A DNA stretch of 64,000 bases from assembly GCF_024347655.1 (NCBI RefSeq), contig NZ_AP025515.1, positions 620,001 through 684,000 on the forward strand, given 5' to 3'. A program made the position numbers and the translations under genes. Under the pieces are notes generated by a model. The model saw nothing but the letters and a program-made list of their open reading frames with translations. It did not search any database and was not told where the DNA came from. Below are positions 16,034-23,911 of the stretch, piece after piece. The number at the start of each line of letters is the position of its first letter. The stretch's first letter is position 1. The DNA comes from Vibrio toranzoniae. Lineage in GTDB: Bacteria > Pseudomonadota > Gammaproteobacteria > Enterobacterales > Vibrionaceae.

Positions 16034-16089
16034 TGTACTTTTTCTTTTGGCTTTGGTTTGCTTTTCCATTGAACAAACACCTGAACGAA

Positions 16090-17442
16090 TTAAGCCTTAA
16101 AGCTATCTTTATCCAACTGGTGTTTCTTCATTTTTCGATAAAGGGTTTTACGCGGTAAATTCAGCTTACTCGATACCTCGTTAATATTACCTGCGCTTTC
16201 TATCAACGCTTCGGTCAGTACATTTCTCTCGTACTGCTCCATCTGCTTTTCAAAGGCAAAGTCTTCTCCGGACGTTTCACAAATTGGCGATTGAAGATCG
16301 AAGCCATCACCGACGATACCCAACACAAACCGATCAGCGACATTGCGTAATTCACGCACATTACCCGGCCATTCATGTCGGCATAGCTGCTGTATCTGCT
16401 CGGGGTAAATCGTCGATGGGCGCGTCTTGTATTTGTGGCTCGCTTGAATCACAAAGTGGCGAAACAGCACCTGAATGTCTTCTTTTCGTTGGCGCAGTGC
16501 CGGAAGGTTTAAGCTCGCGATATTAAGACGATAAAAGAGATCGGCTCTGAACTCCCCTAATTCACTCAAGCTCACAAGATCGGCTTTACTGGCTGCGACC
16601 ACCACAATATCGACGGGTATGAGTTCATTGCCGCCAACACGCTCGATCATTCGCTCTTGAATCACTCGTAGCAGTTTGATTTGTACCGTAATTGGCATGC
16701 TCTCTATTTCATCAAGAAACAGCGTACCGCCATTGGCTTGTTCTATTTTGCCAATACGCTTCTTATTCGCGCTAGTAAACGAGCCCGCTTCATGACCAAA
16801 CAACTCACTTTCGATAATGCTTTCAGTCATGCCGCCACAGTTGATCGCGACAAAGGGCTTCGCCTTACGACGGCTAAATTGATGCAACGCGCGAGCTATC
16901 ACCTCTTTGCCCGTTCCCGTTTCTCCGTTGATAATGGTATCAACGCCAGTATGCGCCAAAGCGAGCACTTGCTTACGTATCGTATCCATCGCTTTTGATT
17001 GGCCGATAACCACAGATTCAATCGGTAACTCCTCTTGCTCATCGCCGTCCGAGGTTAAAGGGCAATTGTGCTGACATTGTGTCAATGCGAGATCGAGCTT
17101 TTCCACCAGCTCGCTGGCATTGAGTGGTTTTTCTAAAAAATCGAAAGCACCCAGCTTCATCGCTTCTATTGCCATCGGAATATCACCGTGGCCACTCATT
17201 AACAATACAGGAACATTGGCCGCTCGGTGTTGAATTGAACTTAACAGAGTCAGTCCATCCACTTGTGGCATTCGTACATCACACAATACAACCGACTGAC
17301 TGTTTGCTTTGAGCGATTTAAGACCAAGGTTAGGATCAGTAAAAGTAGTCACGCTAAACCCTTCTAGCTCCAACATTTCACTCACAGCGTCGACAACATC
17401 GATTTCATCGTCGATAAGAACTATATGTTTATCTGAAGTCAT
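16090..17442 (-). CDS. NtrC/DctD-family sigma-54 response regulator
   Basis: A 450-aa regulator in three parts. A receiver domain (residues 1-120) has D11-D12, phosphoacceptor D55 in CDVRMPQ and K105. An AAA+ domain has Walker A GETGTGKE (173-180) and Walker B LFLDEIE. A C-terminal Fis-type helix-turn-helix has INEVSSKLNLPRKTLYRKM. The sigma-54 contact loop, normally GAFTGA, is GSFTSA (220-225); the central Phe and Thr are kept. It overlaps the kinase gene by 4 bases (ATGA), so they form one operon. Sigma-54 promoters next door at phnD make the importer its likely target. DctD itself controls dicarboxylate uptake, but no such gene is here. Confidence 0.92.
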   Translation of the reverse strand: MTSDKHIVLIDDEIDVVDAVSEMLELEGFSVTTFTDPNLGLKSLKANSQSVVLCDVRMPQVDGLTLLSSIQHRAANVPVLLMSGHGDIPMAIEAMKLGAFDFLEKPLNASELVEKLDLALTQCQHNCPLTSDGDEQEELPIESVVIGQSKAMDTIRKQVLALAHTGVDTIINGETGTGKEVIARALHQFSRRKAKPFVAINCGGMTESIIESELFGHEAGSFTSANKKRIGKIEQANGGTLFLDEIESMPITVQIKLLRVIQERMIERVGGNELIPVDIVVVAASKADLVSLSELGEFRADLFYRLNIASLNLPALRQRKEDIQVLFRHFVIQASHKYKTRPSTIYPEQIQQLCRHEWPGNVRELRNVADRFVLGIVGDGFDLQSPICETSGEDFAFEKQMEQYERNVLTEALIESAGNINEVSSKLNLPRKTLYRKMKKHQLDKDSFKA

Positions 17443-19433
17443 GAGTCTGTGCCTTTTAGTAAAGTGACGATAAAAGTGGTGCCTTGGTGTTCAACCGATT
17501 CCACGTGAATTGAGCCACCAAAGTCTTTTATTATGTTGTATGCGATAGATAAGCCGAGCCCAAGCCCTTTGCCTGTTGTTTTACGGGTATAAAAGGGGTC
17601 GAACAGATGCGGTATATCCTCTTCAGAAATACCTGAGCCGTTGTCATTAACTGAGATCTGAATAGTATGTGAGAGCTCGTGCGTAGAAATTCTGAGTTGA
17701 GGTTGCTCTTTGTGTTCAACGGCATCCAAAGCGTTACTGATCAAATTAACCAATACCTGCTCTAAGCGAATACTGTTAGCTCGAACCATCAGGCTATTTT
17801 TCGGTGAGAACTGAATCGACACTTTGGTCTGCCTGGTTTCAAACAGATCAATCGCATCACCAATCACTTTCTGCAGTTCTACGTTCTCAATCTTGCCGTC
17901 GCTCTTACGCGAAAAGGCTTTCAAGTGACGAGTAATCGCTGCCACTTTCTCTAACAGCACTTCTATTTTCTTCAGATTCTCTTGCGCTCGTTCTGGCCTT
18001 TGCTTGTCGATCCAAAGCTGCGCACTGCGAACGTGACTATTTACGGCCGTTAATGGTTGGTTGATCTCGTGTGTGATCCCGACACTTAATTGCCCCAACG
18101 CAGCCAGTTTTCCGGCTTGGACCAATTCGTCTTGGGTCACTCTCAATTTGGCTTCGGCTAAGGTGCGTTCTTCAACTTCTGCCTCTAATTTGCGATTGGT
18201 TTGCTTGACGATTTTGGCCGTGGTCTGGAATACTTTTAAATACTTAGCCATTTGTGTCACTTCGTCTTTGCCGCGAATCGAGACTTCGGTATCTAAATGT
18301 CCCGTAGAAATCGCGAACATATTGTCTTTAAGCTGCAAAAGCCTTTCTAGAATGCTTTTACGCACGTAGAACCATGAAATAGCAGCGGCCGCCAACACGC
18401 TAAACAGAGAAAGAAAAAGAGAGAGTTGTTGGTTCGATTGTAAAGACAGCTGCGCTTGCTGAATCGATTGGTCAATATTGCTGTTCACCTTGCTGGTGTT
18501 GCTTTCGATCTGCACGGTTAACTGATTCAAATGTTCACGGCTGTTTTGCAGAAAGTATTGTTCTTGATAGAGATGATCAAGCGCTTTGTTTTTTAATCCA
18601 TATAAGCTGCTATCGCTTGAGGCGAGGTTATAAATCACCGTGAGTTGATGATCTAATTCAGGAAAATCGCTTCGTAAATCACCACTAACCCAAAGTTTCC
18701 ACCATTCTTCACCAACCTGTTCCAAGCGGTAACTGGTGTAATCCAACTCATTAAAGCTTGAGTCGTTATACAGCTTCTCGACTAAGCCTAATTGGTAATA
18801 AAGCAGAGATTTTAGCTGTGTGTACTGAATTTGATCTTTGGCTGATTGAGGTAAGTTATCAATTGAATCACTGGCCTGCTGCAGTAGAGGATAAAAACCT
18901 TCGAGCAAATTACGAAGTTCTTGATTGAGCTGTTCTGACTCAATCTCACTTTGATACAACAAGCTAAGGCTGTTATTAACTTGGGCAATAAGATCTTTAA
19001 AATAGGCATGATAGTCAGGGAACTGAACCATAACGCTATTCATCACGGAAATAGCGTCTTCGATTTTTAGCATCGCCTGTTTGCGCTCTAAATTCGATTC
19101 AGCGTCACCAAGTTGAGATGACTTCGTGATAATCACTCGTACCATGTCGTTAAGGCGAGCAGCATTATCTAAGGCAGGGATTTCTCGCTCTTTTAGCTCA
19201 ACAAGGCGTTGGTTTAGATCGTCAAAAGTAAAGCTGGAGACAACTGAAAGGAAAATGGTGGTCATCGATAACATAGCCAATGCCAACACCAAGCGCAGTT
19301 CGATGCCTTTCCAACCAAACCACTTACGACGTGGAATTTTGACCGAAAACGGGCGCTCAAACCTGTCTTTATTTTCTATCACCTTGGAGATATGACTGTT
19401 CACTCGCTCCACCCTCTTTTCATTAAGAATCAA
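17439..19433 (-). CDS. Sensor histidine kinase with large helical periplasmic domain
   Basis: A 664-aa membrane kinase. TM1 is about residues 47-68 and TM2 about 338-357. The roughly 270 residues between them look almost entirely helical (LNDMVRVIITKSSQLGDAE; long Gln/Leu-rich helices), resembling the TorS sensor type rather than the PAS-type sensor of DctB. HAMP (355-410), a coiled segment, HisKA with phosphoacceptor H455 in GITHEINQPL and an HATPase domain (NLISNALDA, DNGSGI, GKGLGLGL) follow. It pairs with the overlapping response regulator. TorS-type sensors bind a periplasmic binding protein, so the neighbouring PhnD could be the ligand presenter; that is inference. Confidence 0.9.
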   Translation of the reverse strand: MILNEKRVERVNSHISKVIENKDRFERPFSVKIPRRKWFGWKGIELRLVLALAMLSMTTIFLSVVSSFTFDDLNQRLVELKEREIPALDNAARLNDMVRVIITKSSQLGDAESNLERKQAMLKIEDAISVMNSVMVQFPDYHAYFKDLIAQVNNSLSLLYQSEIESEQLNQELRNLLEGFYPLLQQASDSIDNLPQSAKDQIQYTQLKSLLYYQLGLVEKLYNDSSFNELDYTSYRLEQVGEEWWKLWVSGDLRSDFPELDHQLTVIYNLASSDSSLYGLKNKALDHLYQEQYFLQNSREHLNQLTVQIESNTSKVNSNIDQSIQQAQLSLQSNQQLSLFLSLFSVLAAAAISWFYVRKSILERLLQLKDNMFAISTGHLDTEVSIRGKDEVTQMAKYLKVFQTTAKIVKQTNRKLEAEVEERTLAEAKLRVTQDELVQAGKLAALGQLSVGITHEINQPLTAVNSHVRSAQLWIDKQRPERAQENLKKIEVLLEKVAAITRHLKAFSRKSDGKIENVELQKVIGDAIDLFETRQTKVSIQFSPKNSLMVRANSIRLEQVLVNLISNALDAVEHKEQPQLRISTHELSHTIQISVNDNGSGISEEDIPHLFDPFYTRKTTGKGLGLGLSIAYNIIKDFGGSIHVESVEHQGTTFIVTLLKGTDS

Positions 19434-19721
19434 TAGCCATTGGTCAATGATTCAGATAGTTAGGGCGACGCCTTACTCAACCTCGCATCGAATAGCTTTA
19501 GTGAAGCTATTAAATGAAGAGTAATCATTAACATTTCAGATAAGATATCATAACAATTGTTTTATGAAGCTTGAGCTGTCTGTTTTGCGATAATAGAAAG
19601 TGACCGCACCGACAGAAACGTGATTACTTTATCAATACCAAGCTAAATAAGTGAATGCATCACTCTCAGCCAAGTAATAAAAGTCGAATATTATTAGTCA
19701 GTTAAGATTTATCGATACAAA
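19434..19721. other. Promoter region of the two-component operon
   Basis: About 290 AT-rich bases upstream of the kinase gene. I see no sigma-54 element with correct spacing and no copy of the GGGTCA-N4-TGTCCC motif, so autoregulation is not suggested by sequence. Confidence 0.4.
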
Positions 19722-19751
19722 AAATCGCACAAGCTTTCACTCATGCGATTT
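19722..19751 (-). terminator. Terminator of the dgc operon
   Basis: On the minus strand AAATCGCA / TGCGATTT with a 14-base loop runs into TTTTTTG. It lies 43 bases beyond the dgcA stop. Confidence 0.78.
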
Positions 19752-19793
19752 CATTGATGTCATACCCATCGACTAACCCGAAGCTCAATGAGC

Positions 19794-20780
19794 TTAGAGA
19801 ATGATCATCCCATCTCGATAAGTCAGAGCAGGAGAAACGTCTTGGCCAAGTAAGACTGGGCCATCAAGGTCGACAATCTCAGATTGAACTGCAATAGGCA
19901 GCGCTGCACGCATCGCCAACGATGTACCAAGCATACAACCAGACATCAGAGTAAAGCCGAGCCTTTGAGCTTCTTCTGCAAGCGCCAAGGCCTCTGTTAA
20001 ACCACCGGTTTTATCAAGCTTGATGTTGACCATTTCATACTTACCCAACAGCGATGAGATCTGAGAAGTGGTATGACAGCTTTCATCAGCACACAGTGGG
20101 ATCGGGTGCTTGATGTGTGCCAGTGACGCATCGTGCTGTTGTGGTAACGGCTGTTCGATCATCGCAATATCAAACTCTGTCAGTTGATTAAACAACTCTT
20201 CGAGATTCAATCCTGTCCACGCTTCATTGGCATCCAGTACAATTTGGACATCTGCCGCGGCTTCTCGCACTGCGCGAACACGCTCTACCACTTGCTCGCC
20301 GTCAAGCTTCACTTTCAGTAATTTCGCACCATTCGCAACATAATCACGAGCTTGTGTTGCCATCGCTTCTGGTGTGCCAATCGAGACCGTCATTGCGGTA
20401 ACAATTTGCGCAGGTAACTCAAATAAGTTATTCGGGAATATCTGTTCATTCTGCTGCGCTTCAAAATCCCAAAGTGCACAATCTATAGCATTACGCGCAG
20501 CCCCTCCTGTCAATAAAGACTGAAGATGATCTCTTAATTCTGCGGGATCGGTCATACCACGCTCAAAAACCGTTTCAAGTGAACTCGAAGCTTGTTTAAT
20601 TTGCGTCAACACAGACTCTGATGACTCACCATAACGTGGATAAGGCGTGCACTCACCTTGAGCTTGCTTGCCATCATGGTCAATGTAAACACGAACAACA
20701 TGACACTCTGTTCGGCTGCCTCTAGAGATGCGAAAAGGCGTCTGCATCGCGATAGTAATAGGTTCTGCTGTAATCTTCAT
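19794..20780 (-). CDS. dgcA: N-acetyl-D-glutamate racemase (enolase superfamily)
   Basis: A 328-aa enolase-superfamily enzyme of the dipeptide epimerase branch. Catalytic Lys pair KVKLD (K156, K158), metal ligands D183 (LDANEAW), E209 (IEQPLP) and D232 (CADES), and the opposite Lys in NIKLDKTGG (K254/K257) are all present. Alone it would be called an L-Ala-D/L-Glu epimerase (YcjG). Next to a DUF1611 protein it matches DgcA, which racemises N-acetyl-D-Glu to N-acetyl-L-Glu in marine proteobacteria. It follows dgcN by 57 bases in the same operon. Confidence 0.88.
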   Translation of the reverse strand: MKITAEPITIAMQTPFRISRGSRTECHVVRVYIDHDGKQAQGECTPYPRYGESSESVLTQIKQASSSLETVFERGMTDPAELRDHLQSLLTGGAARNAIDCALWDFEAQQNEQIFPNNLFELPAQIVTAMTVSIGTPEAMATQARDYVANGAKLLKVKLDGEQVVERVRAVREAAADVQIVLDANEAWTGLNLEELFNQLTEFDIAMIEQPLPQQHDASLAHIKHPIPLCADESCHTTSQISSLLGKYEMVNIKLDKTGGLTEALALAEEAQRLGFTLMSGCMLGTSLAMRAALPIAVQSEIVDLDGPVLLGQDVSPALTYRDGMIIL

Positions 20781-20837
20781 AATTTCACTCGATTGATGTT
20801 TGCTTTAACAAATGAAAACGTAGAAATGATGAAAGCG

Positions 20838-21845
20838 TTATAATGAATGTCGCAAATGATCAGTAATGTGTTGTACACCAAATCGCACTGGATCCGTCAC
20901 TGGCACTTGATAAAGTGTGGTCCATTTTTGGCACAATGTCTCAGCTTCTTCAATGCTAATCGCTGATGTATTCAGGCAGAGACCTACCAGTTTTACCCCT
21001 GGGTTTGTCAGTCGTGCCGCTTGCAAGTTCGCTTCAATGGTTTGTTCGATCGTTGGCAGCTTGGCATGTGGTAAGTTGCGAATATGTGGTCGCCCAACTT
21101 CATGACACAACACCAAAGCGTCAGCTTGTGCGCCATGCAATAACCCCAAACTCACACCCGCAAAAGACGGATTGAATAACGAACCTTGGCCTTCAATGAT
21201 GTCCCATTCGTGGTCGGTAAAATCGGGGCTAATCGCTTCAACCGCGCCCGAAATGAAATCCGCAACGACAGCATCAATCGAAATACCGCTGCCAGCGATC
21301 AAGATACCAGTCTGCCCTGTCGCTTTGAACTGAGCAGATGTTCCCGCTTGTTTAAGCGATTCTTCAATGGCTAAAGCCGAGAACATTTTGCCTACAGAGC
21401 AATCTGTTCCGACCGTAAGAAGACGCTTACCTTGACGTGGCTTACCGTTACCAACCTTTAGATCACCATCAAAATGGCGTACATCATGGAGCTTAGTCAA
21501 TCCTCGCTGTTGCGTCTCAGCAAGCGGTGAAAATTCACTCAAGCGCTGGTGCATGCCCGATGCAATCTCAAGTCCCATTTCTGCCGCGGCTAATATCGTA
21601 GGCTGCCATGACTCAGGAATAACGCCGCCCGGGTTTGCGGTGCCAATCACTAGCGTTTTCACCCCCTGTGCTTGTGCCTGTTGTAAGGTCATATCCGTTA
21701 GACCAAGAGAAACCGTATTGCCTGTTAAACGCAGTTGGCCTAAACAGATTTCTGGTCGCCATTGGTGAATACCACGCGCTGTTTTTGCGGCGAGTGGGTC
21801 GGTAACATCCCCAAGAAAAAGAAGGTAAGGTTGAGCGATAGACAT
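20838..21845 (-). CDS. dgcN: D-glutamate N-acetyltransferase DgcN (DUF1611)
   Basis: A 335-aa DUF1611 protein. The N-terminal domain begins PYLLFLGDVTDPLAAKTARG, and the C-terminal half holds a P-loop-like TVGTDCSVGKMFSALAIEE and the HEWDIIEGQGSLFNPSFAGVSLGLLHG block typical of the family. DgcN acetylates D-Glu as the first step of a D-Glu catabolic route; DgcA then racemises the product. I set the start at the ATG at 21845 because AGGA lies 6 bases upstream, while an ATG two codons earlier abuts it. An exact palindrome 80 bp upstream is a likely DgcR site. Confidence 0.88.
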   Translation of the reverse strand: MSIAQPYLLFLGDVTDPLAAKTARGIHQWRPEICLGQLRLTGNTVSLGLTDMTLQQAQAQGVKTLVIGTANPGGVIPESWQPTILAAAEMGLEIASGMHQRLSEFSPLAETQQRGLTKLHDVRHFDGDLKVGNGKPRQGKRLLTVGTDCSVGKMFSALAIEESLKQAGTSAQFKATGQTGILIAGSGISIDAVVADFISGAVEAISPDFTDHEWDIIEGQGSLFNPSFAGVSLGLLHGAQADALVLCHEVGRPHIRNLPHAKLPTIEQTIEANLQAARLTNPGVKLVGLCLNTSAISIEEAETLCQKWTTLYQVPVTDPVRFGVQHITDHLRHSL

Positions 21846-21927
21846 GAGCATTCCTAGTTAATAAGTCCTTGTATGGATTTACTTTAGTTAAGAAATTTGA
21901 AGCTGCCGAATGCTTATTTATCGAATG

Positions 21928-21948
21928 CCTATAACGCAAGGTTATAGG
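21928..21948. promoter_or_regulatory. Palindromic LysR-type operator candidate upstream of dgcN
   Basis: CCTATAAC-GCAAG-GTTATAGG is a perfect 8-bp-arm inverted repeat containing the LysR core form T-N11-A (TAAC...GTTA). It lies 83 bases upstream of dgcN and 35 bases beyond the stop of the LysR gene. Confidence 0.6.
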
Positions 21949-21982
21949 TGAAAAGTTAAGTAATGCTCAAAAAAGTGAGGAG

Positions 21983-22885
21983 TTAGAAAGAGCACTGTAA
22001 TGCTGAAATGAACTGCTTAACCGCAATCGACTGTGGCGAGTGTTCCGCACACAAAATCGAAACTGAGAATTGTATGTCTGGCTTCAGTGGCAACATGCAA
22101 ACCGCTTCATCATCTTGGTATTGAGCGGCCGTCCACGGATCCACAATCGCAAGCCCCGCTTGGTGCTTCACCAGTTCCGCAGCTGCACTGTAACCACGAA
22201 CGGATATCGGATGGTGATAATGCTCATCTCGCGCTATCAAGCTTTGATGCAGCAGCAAACCCAGCGGATCTCGACTATCAAGCCCGATGATTGGCAGCGG
22301 AGAATTGATCAGATCATCCAAGGTCAATTCCGTGGGTAAATGATCAACTCGATCTGATGGAACCAGAACCTTCAGTGATTGGGTCAATAACGTTTCAGCC
22401 AATACCGCCGGCGGCGCTTCATCCCCAAACGCAATAGCAACATCTAACTCATGCTTTAAAAGCCCAGCGCACAGTTCGTCGCGGTTGGCTGTCAGTAACT
22501 CAAAAGAGAGTTCTTGATCGCGAGACATTTGGGCGATCACTGGTGTCAGTAATTTGGTTGCCAGAATCGGCGGCGCACCAATGCGTAGATGCTGATGGCC
22601 TAGCTTCACTTTGTTGGTCAAAGAACGAAACTGCCCCAACTGCTGATAGACCTTCTCCGCTTCTGGCAACAAAGTTTTGGCTTCAACCGTTGGTACTAAA
22701 CGCCCTTTAACTCGTTCAAATAAACCAAAACCGAGTTGCTGCTCAGTGTGCGCCAAAATACGCGTTACATTGGGTTGCGACACGTGCAGATTACGCGCAG
22801 CTCCAGATACGGTGCCGGTCTGCATAATGGCGTAAAAGACTTCCAACTGTCTTAGGTTCACATTGATGTCCTTATGGTTCAACAA
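21983..22885 (-). CDS. dgcR: LysR-family regulator, probable DgcR
   Basis: A 300-aa LysR regulator with helix-turn-helix VSGAARNLHVSQPNVTRILAH and the conserved FERVKGRLVPT that follows it. It lies immediately upstream of dgcN on the same strand, with 137 bases between. In the published marine D-Glu cluster a LysR protein (DgcR) activates dgcN-dgcA, and the position here fits. The N-terminus MLNHKDINVNLRQLEVFYAIM allows a later start at an internal codon, but no better ribosome binding site is evident. Naming rests on context. Confidence 0.85.
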   Translation of the reverse strand: MLNHKDINVNLRQLEVFYAIMQTGTVSGAARNLHVSQPNVTRILAHTEQQLGFGLFERVKGRLVPTVEAKTLLPEAEKVYQQLGQFRSLTNKVKLGHQHLRIGAPPILATKLLTPVIAQMSRDQELSFELLTANRDELCAGLLKHELDVAIAFGDEAPPAVLAETLLTQSLKVLVPSDRVDHLPTELTLDDLINSPLPIIGLDSRDPLGLLLHQSLIARDEHYHHPISVRGYSAAAELVKHQAGLAIVDPWTAAQYQDDEAVCMLPLKPDIQFSVSILCAEHSPQSIAVKQFISALQCSF

Positions 22886-23053
22886 GCAAGCTCAAGTTTT
22901 GGTTGTTGTATTGGCAAAGTTGTTATCTATAAAGTTGTCTCTTTATATAGCTGCCTGTGTGGTGCTATCAAACTGAGCGAGTAACCCTTCAATATGAGGC
23001 TTGAGAGGTTAATACGAGTGCTTAACTGCTGCAGTTCTTTAAGGAAAGATAAC

Positions 23054-23075
23054 CTCTCTAGTAAAGTATAGAGAG
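23054..23075 (-). terminator. Possible terminator of the RNA methyltransferase gene
   Basis: CTCTCTA / TAGAGAG with an 8-base loop lies 50 bases after the stop codon. The following T run is poor. Confidence 0.35.
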
Positions 23076-23124
23076 AGTGGCTTCTCCGATTGCTTACAGG
23101 ATAGGTAACACGACAAGAAGAGAT

Positions 23125-23637
23125 TTACTTTTCTTTGATTAGCAGATGATTACGGTTATCGCGGCTTTTTTTAATAAGCTCGTTGCTCTCGTCCATTTCA
23201 TCTGACTTTGCAAGACGATCATAAAGCAGAACATTCACTGTTGCTGCCAAATTCATGCAGCCAACCGTTGGCACATAAACAACATGATCCGCTCTATCAG
23301 CTACATCTTGAGAAATAGACCCGTCTTCCGGGCCAAAAATATAAATAGCGTTTTCTGGATGTTTAAAACGCGGAAGCGATGTTGCACCTTCTGCAAGTTC
23401 TACACACACAATTTGAGTTTCAAGCTCAAGATTATCTAAGAATGACTCCACGCCAGTAAGCGGGATCGTACGCGCTGCACTCTTAGTATCAGTGTGGAAT
23501 TTCGCGGCTTTTTCGTAACGTTGCCCTGTGTATTTAACTTCATCGACTTGGTAACAACCTGCCGCGCGCATAACAGCGCCGACATTCGTCGGGCTCTTTG
23601 GGTTAGTTAAACCAATAGTCACATGGCTTTTGTTCAT
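23125..23637 (-). CDS. TrmH/SpoU-family RNA methyltransferase
   Basis: A 170-aa SPOUT methyltransferase. The trefoil-knot motifs are present: TNPKSPTNVGAVMRAAGCY near the N-terminus, IFGPEDGSI in the middle and VPTVGCMNLAATVNVLLYDR at the C-terminus. It should transfer a methyl group from SAM to a ribose or base in tRNA or rRNA; the target is not readable. I chose the ATG at 23637 (MNKSHVTIGL), with GTGAGA about 6 bases upstream; the GTG four codons earlier is part of that ribosome binding site. It is short for TrmH but normal for this subgroup, and appears monocistronic. Confidence 0.88.
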   Translation of the reverse strand: MNKSHVTIGLTNPKSPTNVGAVMRAAGCYQVDEVKYTGQRYEKAAKFHTDTKSAARTIPLTGVESFLDNLELETQIVCVELAEGATSLPRFKHPENAIYIFGPEDGSISQDVADRADHVVYVPTVGCMNLAATVNVLLYDRLAKSDEMDESNELIKKSRDNRNHLLIKEK

Positions 23638-23911
23638 GAATTTTCTCACTTAACGAATAGGCATAGCAGGGTGCTACAAAGCGTCGCATTCTAACAAAGC
23701 AATGTCGAATGCAAAAGCACATAAACAACCAGATAATGACGTGCACTGACCCTGATTACATAGGCCTCACGAGCAGAAAACAGAACCACCTTCATATTTA
23801 CAAAACAAATGCTATTTCGGGTAGCAATTAAACAACAAGTTCATTTACATTTTTAATTCACATTAATAATCTGTTGAAAACTGCACTGGACAATCGCACA
23901 GGAACCGTGAC

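Noticed and set aside
16090..19433. Naming the two-component pair DctB/DctD
   Set aside because: The regulator resembles DctD, but the kinase lacks a PAS-type sensor and no dicarboxylate transporter is adjacent.
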